A stretch of 64,000 nt of DNA from Crotalaria pallida (lineage: Eukaryota; Streptophyta; Magnoliopsida; Fabales; Fabaceae), in the NCBI GenBank assembly GCA_037953625.1, contig CM075656.1, forward strand, positions 69,459,001 to 69,523,000, given 5' to 3'. Positions 22,201-32,877 of the stretch are shown piece by piece. Below the pieces are notes generated by a model that saw only the letters and a list, made by a program, of their open reading frames with translations, was not told the DNA's origin and did not search any database. Positions within the stretch are counted from its first letter, which is position 1. Each line of letters opens with the position of its first letter. A program made the translations under genes and the position numbers.

Positions 22201-25200
22201 GTTACTTTCACAAGCTTTTCAATGAAGGTCATGAAAGTTCACATCCTGATCAGATAGTCACTAGAGAAGAGGACCAAAATCATACCTTTTACCGTAGAAT
22301 TAGGGAGACTGAGGTAAAAGAGGCATTGAGAAGGATGGATAATGGTAAAGCAGTTGGTCCGGATAGTATCCCCATTGAGGTATGGAAAACCTTGGGAGAG
22401 AGGGGCATCAGTTGGCTCACCAAGTTGTTTAATGAGATCTTGAGATCCAAGAAGATGCCGGACGAGTGGAGGAGGAGCACTTTAATCCCTATCTACAAGA
22501 ACAAAGGTGACATACAAGATTGTGCGAATTGTAGAGGGATTAAGCTTATGAGTCATACCATGAAACTGTGGGAAAGGGTGATAGAGCGAAGATTGAGACA
22601 GGAGACTCATGTTACTGAGAATCAATTTGGCTTCATGCCGGGGAGATCAACTATGGAGGCAATATACTTACTGCGTCGGTTGATGGAGGAATACCGGAGG
22701 CAACAAAAGGATCTGCATATGGTTTTTATTGATCTGGAGAAAGCTTATGATAGAGTGCCTAGAGAGGTACTATGGAGGGCTCTCGAGAAGAAAGGGGTGC
22801 GTGTTGCCTATATTAGAGCCATTAAGGATATGTATGACGGGGTCAAGACGAGCGTGAGGACACAAAGTGGGATTTCAGAAGATTTTCCCATCACGATAGG
22901 TCTACACCAAGAGTCAAGTTTGAGCCCCTACCTCTTTACACTAGTCTTGGATGTGCTTACGGAACATGTCCAAGAACCAGTGCCCAAATGCATGCTCTTT
23001 GCGGATGATATTGTTCTTATTGGGGATACTAGAGAGGAAATAAATGAGAAGATTGAAATGTGGAGACAAGCTTTAGAAGGGTCTGGATTCCGGATAAGTC
23101 GAAGCAAGACAGAGTATATGGAGTGTAATTTTAGCAAGAGGCACATAGGCCTTACACGGGAGGTGAAGGTTGGAGAGCATGTCTTAGCACAAGTCCCGAA
23201 GTTTAAGTATCTTGGTTCTATCTTACAGCAAGATACAGAAATAGAAGGGGATGTAAATCACAGGATTCAAGCAGGGTGGATGAAATGGAGGAGTGCCTCG
23301 GGCGTGTTATGTGATAAGAAGGTACCACTTAAACTTAAAGGAAGGTTCTACCGCACTGCTGTAAGACCGGCGATGTTATATGGGACAGAGTGTTGGGCGG
23401 CAAAGGGCACACAAGAGAATAAACTTCATGTTGCAGAGATGAGGATGCTGCGGTGGATGAGTGGGCATACCAGACAAGATCGGATTAGAAATGAGTATAT
23501 TCGAGAAAAAGTCGGGGTTGCTCCTATTGTTGAAAAAATGGTTGAATCTCGTCTTAGGTGGTTTGGGCATGTGTGGAGGAGACCGGTGGAAGCCCCGGTT
23601 AGGAGGGTAGACCAAATGGAGGGTACTACAAGGGTCAGAGGAAGAGGAAGACCTAGAAAAACTATAGGCGAAACAATTGAGAAGGATATGACAATCAATG
23701 TTTTATCCAAAGACATGATTTATGATAGGCCTTTATGGCGTCGTTTGATCCATGTAGCTTAACCCACCTAGTGGGACAAAGGCTTAGTTGTTGTTGTTGT
23801 TGTTGTTGTTGTGTCAGAATGCATGAGTTAGAATGTAATATGTAGTATTTAACCATCTAGAGTGGAACAACATAAGTACATAACCAGATTTTGCTTGGAT
23901 TTTCATGTTCTCTGGAATATGATACAGAATTTAATTTTCACCTGCCTTTACATCCTTACTTTTAGGAGTGGGCTATCCTCCACACCACTATGACACTACC
24001 CTTGCTCGTTTCTTTGTCTCGCATTTCCGTGTCATTTTCTTAAACTAAACTTTATATTGAATTGTCTGATATAGCATACTTTGATGACATTTGATATTTC
24101 AATTAGCTGGCTTTCAAGTCATAATCAAGCTGTCAATTCTGCTGTTTTTTTAGTATAGTTTAGAATGGCTTGGCAACTGGGGCTGATTTCTTTCGAACAT
24201 ATTAAAATTAATAAGATATTTTTGGGTTAGTAATCTGTTATTTACTATAGCACTTGTACAAGTGAGGGATAGATCATTTAACGGCAATGGCAAATTATAT
24301 TATTCCGACTTTCCTTTCCGTAGAATACAAAGTTGATTCTTGTTTCTTTTTGGGAATTTCAGGAGACATCTTTGCACTCTTACAGGTTATCATGATCGGA
24401 CCGTTTTCTCTGTTCATTGGTCAAGGTAGTTGCATCTTTGTTGACTAAAATGAAATTTGCATCTCACTTATTGCCATTTATATTAAGCCTTTACTTGTTC
24501 ACAGAGCTTATCCTCTCCTTAATCAGTACTCACTCAAATTTCGTATGTATGGCTTTTAGAAATCAGCTATTATCAGTATCGTCTTTGCGTTTGCAACTAT
24601 TAAGGATGTCAAATTAAGTAAGATATATGGTGGGGTAATCAGCCATCATCCATATTTGGAGTGTGTGCTGACAATTCTGCTAATTCTGGATGAATTACAC
24701 TATTTCATTTTTTTGTGACAAAGAATTATTAAAAAATATAGTTGTCTTTTTTTTTTTTTTCCAGTATTCTGCAGATTCTTTTTTAAATAATTCATTTTCA
24801 TTTTTGTAATTGAAAGCAAGATGAGTAGTGAATTATGCACTTTGTGTCCGCCATCAAGATTCAAGATAGAAGATGCTCCCTATCTTAGCTAATTTTCGCT
24901 TATATAAATCTGATCTCTCTGTATCCTGCATTTTGTGCTGGTATGACAGGGAAGGTATCCTTGCCAGTGGAGCCGCTGATGATGCTATACGCCTTTTTGT
25001 GGATAACAATGAAAGCGAGGTATGTCAAATTTCCCCATATTTTATTTATATTTATTTGCTGCAGTTATCCACTAATATAAGCTGTTAAAATGCTTTCTAT
25101 AGTCATTATTAATGTATTTGTGTGCCAATTGCCTAATTTATACAGTTCTCTTGTCAGGACGTAGTTGTAATTATTCAAAAATCAGACTATTTATGATTGG

Positions 25201-25367
25201 TATGAGTAGTCCAGAAACTGAATACTTAAGAAACTACAGCTTAGAATTTTAACTTGAATATTCATAAGCTGTTGGTCCCTCACCTCAAGCGCCTCCTTTT
25301 ACTTGTTTATGTTGGGTGTGAATCTATGAAGCTTTGATACTTAGTACGACACGGGTACAATAGATAT

Positions 25368-25436
<69 letters not shown>

Positions 25437-27315
25437 GACACACACACACATACATACATACAATACGTATGTATGTATAACTATAATGTATGTATTTAAA
25501 TGAGGCATTGTACATTGATAAGTTCCATTCATTTGTCATTTGTCATTAGTGCATAACTATAATGATTTGGGTTGTTTAAAGGAAATTTAAATAGGTTGTT
25601 ATTTTATTAAAAAAGTAATTTGAAAAAATGCTTTTAAAAAATTAATAATTATTAAAAAAATTCAAAACAAAGTCAAAAAAGTATCTGAGGAAGTATCAAA
25701 GAAGTATCGGGAAGTATCCTAAAAGTGTTTTTTTAGAAAACAATTAAAAATAAATAAAAAATAATCGGATACCTTTGTTACATGTATCGGGAAGTATTGT
25801 ATGAGTATCAGTATCGGACACGAGTGCGACATCGATACTTTTCCATTGTTGGAGTATCTGGGCTTCATAGGGGTGAACAGTTGCCTTTATTTTACTACAG
25901 CATGTAATTGTCACTCACTCGAGATGCTGCTGCTGGGATCATACTGATATTTTATCCCCATATAATATGTTTTAACGTGCATGAACTCAAAGGTGGAAGC
26001 ATCGGATTCTTTTTATGCCCATTACAATTCTTCTTTTATTGGTCCAGAGACAATCTCTTTGAATCTTTTACCCTTGGTGATTCTTTTGGCTATTTGTGCA
26101 TACAGATAAACCTGGAATTTCTTGATCTCTCTGTACTTTCTAGTTTCTATGACAAGGAGAAGAGTAGCATAAGAGTTAACAAACCAATGTCAGATATTTC
26201 TTTATTTACAACTCAAGGGCAGATAACACTTAGTCAATTGAATCCATTGGGATTTTTATTTGAATTGTTTTATTTTGAAGAGGTCAACTATCATTCAATA
26301 TTGTTCAAGGTTTCTAGTATGCTTGAGCTTTTTTCTTAACAGAATAATCTTCCTTCTCATTTTCTCCCTATATTTTGGGAATCCTTGCATCGGACCCTTT
26401 TGTTTATGTGCTCTTTGCGGGGTCTGAAAGCGTGTGGGTGTTTTGAACCTCATCATTTTTTAAGTTGTTATCAAGGATAAAGCCATATGTGAGCTAAAGA
26501 TCAAATCCCTGAAAAATTCAAACCTATGTAAGATGTGATTATGTAGGGAAATAATGACCCAAATGAAAAAAATATTATTTTTCAAATGATTGAGTTTGTA
26601 TCGTTGTAGACTGTAGATGCATCTGTCTCTATCAAGGAAACATATTTAAATTGACCAAGCTTTACTGCTTGCTTGTACTATAGGTTGGTGGTCCTCTGTT
26701 CAAGTTGCTACTGAAGAAGGAGAAGGCCCATGACATGGATATCAATTGTGTGCAGTGGAGCCCTGGGGTAAGATTCTCAGACTACTTTAATGGAATAACA
26801 TTGTTGATGTTCTGAATCTCTCTTTCACAAACATCAATTGGGCCCAATAGTGTCACTGCTAATATTAGATAACGCTCATAGCTTATTGTGTTTTAGACTG
26901 AAGAGTGACCTGTTAAATTTCAATCTAATAACTAATGTCATAAAAAGTAGTGGTATACCAGTATTAGTAGGTAGTAGGCTTTCTATTACTAGTGAAGTCC
27001 TTAGTTGACAAGCATTGGCTGAGAATTTGCACCACAATGGACAATAATTTTTCATTAATCTGTCCTTGTGATTATGTTAGACATTTCAGAAATAAGTTGT
27101 TTTCTCCTATTACATACAGCTTATAAGTTATATGAACTTAATATTTTTGGTCAGAGTGGTGATCCATCTCAGCAGTATCTTTGCATTCTGTGATTATCCT
27201 GCAATCGTAACATCTTAAATTTATCTGTCTACTGTTGCTTATTAAATAGGAGAAGCCGCTACTTGCCTCTGCTAGTGATGATGGGACAATCAAGCTGTGG
27301 GAACTGGCACCATAG
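19283..27315 (+). CDS. CIA1: Cytosolic iron-sulfur assembly WD40 protein CIA1 (CIAO1 homologue)
   Basis: WD40 beta-propeller of the cytosolic Fe-S targeting complex, which passes clusters to nuclear and cytosolic apoproteins with the MET18 and AE7-type partners (family knowledge). Ten exons: 19283..19474, 19604..19750, 20156..20374, 20595..20659, 20971..21036, 21126..21197, 24363..24425, 24950..25019, 26684..26767, 27250..27315, giving 347 aa. All junction phases agree. Seven propeller blades are visible by their GH...W/L-K-VW spacing, e.g. LQGHTDRVWSIDW ... DKTVRVWE, GHENEVKSVSWNASG ... DKSVWIWE, GHTSTVWALSF ... DDLTVKVWE, and the terminal SASDDGTIKLWELAP. Intron 1 has a GC donor (AAG|GCAACT). 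Intron 6 (3.2 kb) carries a LINE in the same orientation; intron 8 carries a MITE and microsatellites. The coding sequence appears intact. Confidence 0.95.
19488..19518 (+). repeat. CCTAA tandem repeat at start of CIA1 intron 1
   Basis: Five or so CCTAA units lie 14 bp after the GC donor of intron 1. The unit is five bases, so it is not the plant telomere heptamer. A (ATT)n tract follows at about 19530-19552. Confidence 0.85.
21394..21411 (+). repeat. LINE target-site duplication, 5' copy
   Basis: TGTGTCAGAATGCATGAG, identical to 23810-23827. Its length (up to 18 bp; the first bases could belong to the TTG tail) is typical of target-primed reverse transcription. Confidence 0.85.
21412..23809 (+). 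mobile_element. 5'-truncated RTE-type LINE in CIA1 intron 6
   Basis: A non-LTR retrotransposon flanked by an 18-bp direct repeat and ending in a (TTG)n tail (about 23786-23809), the usual 3' end of plant RTE elements. Its 5' end falls inside the endonuclease domain, so it is a truncated copy that cannot move on its own. It sits between CIA1 exons 6 and 7, in sense orientation, and must be spliced out of the pre-mRNA. Confidence 0.88.
21531..23762 (+). CDS. Non-LTR reverse transcriptase, partial ORF (endonuclease end + RT)
   Basis: The frame is open without a stop from the element's 5' end (about 21411) to the TAA at 23760. I give the start at the first GTG, but the native start is lost. Upstream in frame come residues of the apurinic-type endonuclease C-terminus (ILDFSSAFDLTIANTCF, then SQIDFF). 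RT motifs follow, numbered from 21531: GKAVGPDSIP at about 270, FGFMPGRSTMEAI about 365, FIDLEKAYDRVP about 398, and the catalytic FADD about 489. A C-terminal tail with LRWFGHVWRRP lies near 673. In the block before FADD the usual G of 'LHQGS' is E (LHQESSLSP). Tryptophan- and arginine-rich tails like this are normal for the RTE group. An uninterrupted frame of this length suggests a fairly recent insertion. Fusion to CIA1 by alternative splicing is possible but unsupported. Confidence 0.82.
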   Translation: MRSQIDFFLMRKPDRKLCVDCKVIPGESLTTQHRVLVMDVRVKRRMERKIQEKVPRIRWWKLKGEKRFQQRVLEEGSWNGEGSANEMWEDMAKGIMKIAKETLGESRGYGPKGRESWRWDARVQDKVKEKKECFKTWSLNRNAESWDKYKAARQETKKAVSEARGRAFDGLYQSLGTKEGEISIYRIAKLRERRMRDLDQVRCIKDGDGKVLVADLDVIERWKSYFHKLFNEGHESSHPDQIVTREEDQNHTFYRRIRETEVKEALRRMDNGKAVGPDSIPIEVWKTLGERGISWLTKLFNEILRSKKMPDEWRRSTLIPIYKNKGDIQDCANCRGIKLMSHTMKLWERVIERRLRQETHVTENQFGFMPGRSTMEAIYLLRRLMEEYRRQQKDLHMVFIDLEKAYDRVPREVLWRALEKKGVRVAYIRAIKDMYDGVKTSVRTQSGISEDFPITIGLHQESSLSPYLFTLVLDVLTEHVQEPVPKCMLFADDIVLIGDTREEINEKIEMWRQALEGSGFRISRSKTEYMECNFSKRHIGLTREVKVGEHVLAQVPKFKYLGSILQQDTEIEGDVNHRIQAGWMKWRSASGVLCDKKVPLKLKGRFYRTAVRPAMLYGTECWAAKGTQENKLHVAEMRMLRWMSGHTRQDRIRNEYIREKVGVAPIVEKMVESRLRWFGHVWRRPVEAPVRRVDQMEGTTRVRGRGRPRKTIGETIEKDMTINVLSKDMIYDRPLWRRLIHVA
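23810..23827 (+). repeat. LINE target-site duplication, 3' copy
   Basis: Identical to 21394-21411, directly after the TTG tail. Confidence 0.85.
25324..25870. mobile_element. 'TATGAAGC' inverted-repeat element in CIA1 intron 8
   Basis: It begins CTATGAAGCTTTGATACTTA and ends TATCTGGGCTTCATAG, with GTATC-rich interior. It is the second member of the family at 10446-11124, in opposite orientation. It contains a (TA)n/(TAGA)n/(CA)n microsatellite at about 25371-25465. Confidence 0.6.
25371..25465. repeat. Compound microsatellite
   Basis: (TA)n followed by nine or so TAGA units, a CA run and CATA repeats. Open frames predicted here are artefacts of the repeat. Confidence 0.92.
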
Positions 27316-28542
27316 TGCTGATACAAGTTTTGCACAAAGTTATACTGGTGGAGCAGCCATATAGTAGAAATGCTTGGTGTGCAGGCATCGCCATAGTTCT
27401 TTTTTTCCTTTTAAATAGCAAATATGGAATATTGTAATTTTTTAGGGAATTCAGAAGTCTGGTTGTAAAGTATAATTACTATTAAGTGTCAACTAAACTT
27501 TCCATTTTTGCTAAAGAATTGGTGGAAAAATAACTACCTTATAGTAAACCGAGTATGCTTAATTCAGTGAACGTCTTGATCTTGAAAAGGAAGGACATTA
27601 CTTTTTTTTTTTTTTTTGGTTTCCCAAGGTATCCATACTTGCTCAAGTAGATGATTAATCATTTCGACATTGTTTGGTTCTTTCGGGGGCTAGTCTCCCG
27701 GCGAGACTTCTTACATTCGCAAGAGCGATGATCAAATCCCATAACTAGAGCTCAGAAAAGCTTGTCCATAGCTAGAGCAACATTTAATTGAATTGAGCTA
27801 CCCCACCCCACTATTTCCTGATGGGTCAAGAAGCTAGTTCTCTGGAATATATTCATAACAGATGAATGATAATGACTCATTCCTGACTCATTCCTTTTCT
27901 TGTTTCCAAATATTGCTGGTTTTAGTTTTCACTACTATATACTTGGTAACCGATTAGTGAAGACCTATATATGCAACACATGGGGGACTAGTATATAAGA
28001 TATGAAGATCACGCATAAATAACAGCGAGCGTTGCAAAGTGAGATGTATATGACGGTTAAAATGGAATGATTCCTTGGCATTCTGAAAAACAAAACTTTT
28101 CTAATTTTATTTTTGAACAAACGCACCCTTAGATTATATTTCCTCTATCCCAAAAAGATAATAACCTTTTGAACTAATTTTATACTGCTATTTTTTTTTT
28201 GGGACAAAGGAGTGTTATCTTTTATTTTCGTGAGTATATGAAATTGTTTTTATCAAGCAAGATCTAGTTAATAATGGAAACGAAAACATCCATCTAGAGA
28301 TTTTAATTTTTGCGGGAATAGTGAGATAATATGGGAGAATATAAATAAATTAAATGAACTTAATCCACACATTCTTAGTTTTAAAGTTATCTTCAATTCA
28401 ACACCGCAAACATCAAATTCTTAAAAAAGGGATAGAAAAAAAAAAGGATCATATATATAAATAAATCTCAGGATCAATTAAACCATCCATCATCAAATAT
28501 AAAGTGGTCGTTTAAACTGAAGTACAGAAATTGAAAAATTTT
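27316..28542. other. Intergenic between CIA1 and BIC1
   Basis: CIA1 3' UTR and flank, then AT-rich sequence leading to the BIC1 3' flank. A 16-T run occurs at about 27603. No further gene or RNA is recognised. Confidence 0.45.
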
Positions 28543-29007
28543 CTAACACCTGTTCTCTATGCTTAGTCCAGCAGCATTGACTTTCCTACCCTCTTGAACC
28601 AAAGCCTCTCGTGCTGAAGTGATCCTGCTAGGAACTAAAGTAGCATCAAATGCTGTAGTGCAATCTATCCAATCCTTCAAAAGCTCCTCTTGACCCCACA
28701 TATCAGGAATCCAAACACTTCCAGCTACTTCAACTCTATGTCTCTTCAGCTTCTCACGCCCACTATCCTCAGCCTCAACACTTTCATCTTCAACCACTTC
28801 CTTCAATGTTGTTCTCTCATTGTTTTTGAGATGGGTTTTTGAAGCTGAAGGGTTTTGTGTAGTAACATCTTTATTATCTCTATCACCAGCATCATCATGG
28901 CTCAGTAATAAGGGACCTTCTTGTTGTTGCTCCATGTTGTTGTTTAAGTCAAATGTTTGAGAAGGAATCTTGTCATTTGATTCAGCTGATGAAGATTGGT
29001 GAGCCAT
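28543..29007 (-). CDS. BIC1: BIC-type blue-light inhibitor of cryptochromes
   Basis: Small nuclear protein that binds photoexcited cryptochromes and blocks their blue-light-dependent dimerisation and phosphorylation (family knowledge from Arabidopsis BIC1/BIC2). Single exon, 154 aa. The N-terminal 80 residues are low-complexity, Q/N/S- and acidic-rich and poorly conserved. The diagnostic CRY-interacting block runs from about residue 82 to 143: SGREKLKRHRVEVAGSVWIP, then MWGQEELLKDWIDC, then LVPSRITSAREALVQEGRK. The start ATG is the first in frame and is preceded by a GA microsatellite. Assignment to BIC1 rather than BIC2 is by overall feel, not alignment; the family call is firm. Confidence 0.88.
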   Translation of the reverse strand: MAHQSSSAESNDKIPSQTFDLNNNMEQQQEGPLLLSHDDAGDRDNKDVTTQNPSASKTHLKNNERTTLKEVVEDESVEAEDSGREKLKRHRVEVAGSVWIPDMWGQEELLKDWIDCTTAFDATLVPSRITSAREALVQEGRKVNAAGLSIENRC

Positions 29008-29034
29008 GTTGAAAAGGTTGTTTAATTTTCTTTC

Positions 29035-29040
<6 letters not shown>

Positions 29041-29066
<26 letters not shown>
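29041..29066. repeat. (GA)n tract in BIC1 leader
   Basis: Thirteen GA units 34 bp upstream of the BIC1 ATG (CT repeats on the coding strand). CT-rich leaders are common in plant genes; it may be in the 5' UTR. Confidence 0.85.
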
Positions 29067-29070
<4 letters not shown>

Positions 29071-29322
29071 AGGGAGAAATAAAGAAGAGGTGAGTGAATT
29101 ATTATTAGTGATATTGTTTGTGTTTGTGTGAGGTGTGTTCCTTGATGTGTTGCAATGTTTGTTGTGGAAATGAGATTTGGAATTGGAGGGTGGTGATGTG
29201 TGTGGGCAAATAAAGCATAGAAATGGGTGGGAAATTAGAGTACACGTCGACCACAAGAGTTTTCTTTTGTATGGTAAGTGACAATCGTACGTGTCTTGTT
29301 TTATTGAGATGGGATTTTAACG

Positions 29323-29756
29323 TGGGAAAGGCTCCGGTGCATGTAAATATATAACATGCACCGGTGCATGTTTTTATTTCTGGTTTTTTTATTTATTTTT
29401 TTAAAATTTAATTAATTAAAAGATATTCTATGTGTTTTTTTTTACGGATATGAAGTGATTTTTATAATTTGGATTTTTTTTTACTTTGTGTTCTTAAAAA
29501 ATTGTATTGAGTAAAACTGTATTCAAAATTTACATATTCTAATAAATCTGTATACGAACTTGTGTTAAAAAATATTCTGAATAAATCTGTATTAAAAAAA
29601 TTTGAAAAAAAAAATAAAAAATAAATCATGCACCGATGCATGGTTTAATTAACCATGCATGTGAGTCTTCCCCTTTTAATGTGTGTAAAAATAAATCATG
29701 CACCGATGCATGGTTTAATTAACCATGCATGTGAGTCTTCCCCTTTTAATGTGTGT
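29323..29756. mobile_element. MITE with a 70-bp tandem duplication at one end
   Basis: Left-end sequence CATGCACCGGTGCATG is mirrored at the right by CATGCACCGATGCATG and a TTAATTAACCATGCATG arm. The right end is duplicated in tandem: 29617-29686 and 29687-29756 are the same 70-bp unit, as far as I can see without difference. Non-coding; an open frame across the repeat is fortuitous. Confidence 0.6.
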
Positions 29757-30236
29757 GGCTTAATTAGTTCCAACTTGGGAGTGCTGAAAATGAAAATACT
29801 CATATATGTACATGAATGGAATGAATTGAAAAGGTAAAAAAGATGGTACCAAAAATGGTTAGTCACTGTGGGAATCGAATGCTGTTAAAAAAGAAAGAAA
29901 AAAAAAACTGTGGTAATCGAATGAATTATGTGTCATTAAAATCAGAGAGTTCTAATTTTGGGGAGAGTTTCACCCTAATTAGCACAACGGTTTAATTCTT
30001 GGTTTCACAACGTGCTATGGGATATCCAATCAATAATAAAAATAATAATAAAATAAACACTTTTTTTTTTTTTTGGAGAAGAGAGTGGAAAAATAAGTGA
30101 GGCTTGTGGGATTCCTTGGATTGATTTTTGGAGGATTGTGAGGTTGATGTTGAATAGCATCAGCTTTAGAATATATGATAGGCTTTCATCGGTGAGGTTG
30201 GTTGATATGATTTTTCTAGCAAGGAGGTATTAATAT
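29757..30236. other. Intergenic, no recognised gene
   Basis: AT-rich spacer with a T-run at 30060. Nothing coding or structural can be supported. Confidence 0.4.
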
Positions 30237-30469
30237 TACTCCCTCCGATACTATTTCTAAAATCCTTAAGTGAAATAATTTTGTTGGTGGCATTAGAAAT
30301 GTAAATATTTAATATATTTTTTTCAAAATTACTCGAATAATTGTTATTGAGATTTTAAAAAATGTTAACTTAATAAAAGTGTTTTTAAAAAAATGTAATT
30401 AAATATTATTGAAAATATATAACCAATTTTTTTCTTAGAAAAGTCTTACGTATGGGATCGGAGAAAGTA
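30237..30469. mobile_element. Stowaway-like MITE 1 of 5
   Basis: TTACTCCCTCCGATACTATT start and GGATCGGAGAAAGTAA end, with TA borders. First of five similar elements between here and 32602. Confidence 0.6.
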
Positions 30470-30617
30470 ATATATTCATCTTTTGTATTCGTCTTTCGTT
30501 CATTCAAAATTGAAAATTATGCTATATTTGCTTTTAATTCGAAAGAGACTCGTATGAGATGCCCAAAAAATATTTATTTTTGGACTGTTATTTTGAGTTC
30601 ATTAAACTACTAACTAC

Positions 30618-30817
30618 TCAATCTCGATTGTGTGGTTGATTGACAGGGATCGATCCACCCTTAAGTAAGGACAGATGTTCGAATCCTGCCTTACGCATGC
30701 AACAACATTAAATATCGGGACCAGCTGTCCCACCTATTAGAGGTGTCTATACGCCAACGAGGAGATTAGTCACTAAGATAAGCGGTAGACACTCCGGTCA
30801 TGGACAAAAAAACAAAA
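30618..30817 (+). mobile_element. tRNA-derived SINE with target duplication
   Basis: A 200-bp element with a B-box-like GTTCGAATCCTG near 30680, ending in an A-rich tail. It is flanked by direct repeats TACTAACTAC (30608-30617 and 30818-30827). The 3' flanking repeat coincides with the start of the next MITE. Confidence 0.65.
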
Positions 30818-30824
30818 TACTAAC

Positions 30825-31085
30825 TACCCCCTCCGTTCCTAAATAATTTCGCGTCCATTAAGAAAATGAAATAATTTAGTTAATTGTATTGGAAATGTAA
30901 ACTTTTTATATGTATTTTCAAAATTACCCTTATTAATATTATTGAGAATCTAAAAAGTGGTAAATGAATAGGGGTGTTTGTGGAAAAAAATAATTAATGA
31001 TCATTGAAAATTGGTAAAAGATCTTATAAATAGGGACAAAATAAAAGTATCAAAAGATCTTATATTTAGGGAAGAAGAGAATACT
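30825..31085. mobile_element. Stowaway-like MITE 2 of 5
   Basis: Starts CTACCCCCTCCGTTCCTAAA and ends with TTTAGGGAAGAAGAGAATA. The interior 'ttaagaaaatgaaataatttagttaatt' block is shared with copy 4. Confidence 0.55.
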
Positions 31086-31113
31086 ACTTTCTCTCACTTA
31101 TTTTCCTTCAAAA

Positions 31114-31379
31114 TACTCCCTCCCTCTTGTAAAGATAAGGATAGTAACAATGCAAATTGAAAAATTAAAAAAAAATAAAATAAAGAAATGTGCATTTAAT
31201 AGTTTGTTTAATACATCAATCAATTATCAAACACCTAATTTAATGCATTTTACATTAGTCAACAAATTACAATGCAAAATTTACAATTTCTAAACTTTTT
31301 ACTATTAATTACTTTATCTTTAGTTTGAGATAATTTTTTTAAAATTTTTTTTACCATCCTTATAAGATGGAGAGAGTAA
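31114..31379. mobile_element. Stowaway-like MITE 3 of 5
   Basis: TACTCCCTCCCTCTTGTAAA at the left and TTATAAGATGGAGAGAGTA at the right, imperfect inverted ends with TA borders. Confidence 0.6.
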
Positions 31380-31385
31380 CAATTA

Positions 31386-31935
31386 GACATTCACAGGAAA
31401 AAAACAATTAGACGAGTAATATTGGCCAGCGACTACATATGAAAATGAATATTTTTTTTTAACCAAGGGTATCCTCCGACTGATAGTCAAAGATTAATTC
31501 CTTTCAAAGCGGAGATATCATCAAAGTAGGTACAACGTCTCTCAATAATAAAGCCTTTTTCATATTCATGATAGAAGTCAAATTCCTAATATCATACTTA
31601 AAAAACCTAGCTATCTACTAGCTGTGTTTGTTGTGCTTAGCTTTGTTGGTTTATATGATGAATATACAAACCTCCTTCAAGTTTTTATGCTTTTCTAGTG
31701 GTCAAGCGCCGGCTGAAACGGGTGTTTTTGGTCTTCTCAAATTTGGAGAGGAGAGTATACCCATGCGCAATATTTATGTTAGTGTACGATAAACAACACA
31801 ATAAAGCAATTTACATTGTCCATTTTCTTGCTAACGCCTCAACCGTTGGATGATGGATTAGTAACAATGCTAACTAAAATGGAGTTAATAATAAAGGCAT
31901 CAAAACTTTGTTTAAACATCGAGTTGCATATATTG
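31386..31935. other. Spacer within MITE cluster
   Basis: No gene or clear element ends are seen between the third and fourth MITE. Confidence 0.4.
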
Positions 31936-32212
31936 TACTCCCTCAGTCTGTGAATACGGGATCCTTTGATTGATTTCACGTCCATTAAGAAAAGTTGATT
32001 AATTTAGTTAATTATATTAGAAATGTGAACTTTTAATATATATTTTCAAAATTATCTCTACTAATATCATGGGGAATCTAAAAAGTGTTAAATAAATAGA
32101 GGTGTTTGTGGAAAAAAGTTATTAATGGTCATTGAAAATTGGTATAAGATTTTATAAATAAGGACAAAATAAAAGTGTTAAAATGGTCTTAAAATTAGGG
32201 ACGAAGGTAGTA
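31936..32212. mobile_element. Stowaway-like MITE 4 of 5
   Basis: TACTCCCTCAGTCTGTGAAT start, AGGGACGAAGGTAGTA end; interior resembles copy 2. Confidence 0.6.
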
Positions 32213-32309
32213 ATATTTCCTGTGAATATAAGAGGTTTTTTGTTTAATTTAAATTACTAATGAAGAGAAGTTAATGAAAAGTTTTTATTTAAAAAAAAAT
32301 GAGATATTT

Positions 32310-32602
32310 TACTCCATCTGATCTTATTTATAAGACCCTTTTGAGATATTTCTCTTCCACCAAGAAAAGTAATTAAACCTGTAAATGAATTAAACCTGTT
32401 AGTAACATTGGAAATGTGAAAATTTGATATACTTTTTCAAAATTATCCTTGTAATTATTATTGGGACTTTAAAAAGTGTAGAGTTAATAAGGGTGTTTGT
32501 GGAAAAAATAATTAAATGCTATTGAAATTTGAAATAGAGTCTTATAAATAGGACCAAAATAAAAACTCCAAAAGAGTCTTATAAATAGGACCGGAGGGAG
32601 TA
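32310..32602. mobile_element. Stowaway-like MITE 5 of 5
   Basis: TACTCCATCTGATCTTATTT at the left mirrors AAATAGGACCGGAGGGAGTA at the right, with TA borders. The same end sequence occurs in the copy at 44518-44814. Confidence 0.7.
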
Positions 32603-32877
32603 AAACAGTAGAAAAAATGTCTTGGAAAACTAACCCACTAATTTTTAAAGTATTAAACATTTATTTTTTCAATACAAAATACTTTTTTAAGACTCTTATT
32701 AAGGGCTGAAGACTGAGGTTAAGAAATTCCTTTTAATAAATATGAAATATAGAGAACCAGAATATTTAATTCAATTTTAAAAAAAAAAATATGAAAAACT
32801 TTAGAAAAATAACAATAATTGATGCTTGAAATCAAAGCAGCTGATTTTGTTTCTAGGAATAAAGCTCCATTAAATAT

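Noticed and set aside
25324..25539. Tyr/Ile-repeat frames
   Set aside because: Translation of a TA/TAGA microsatellite.
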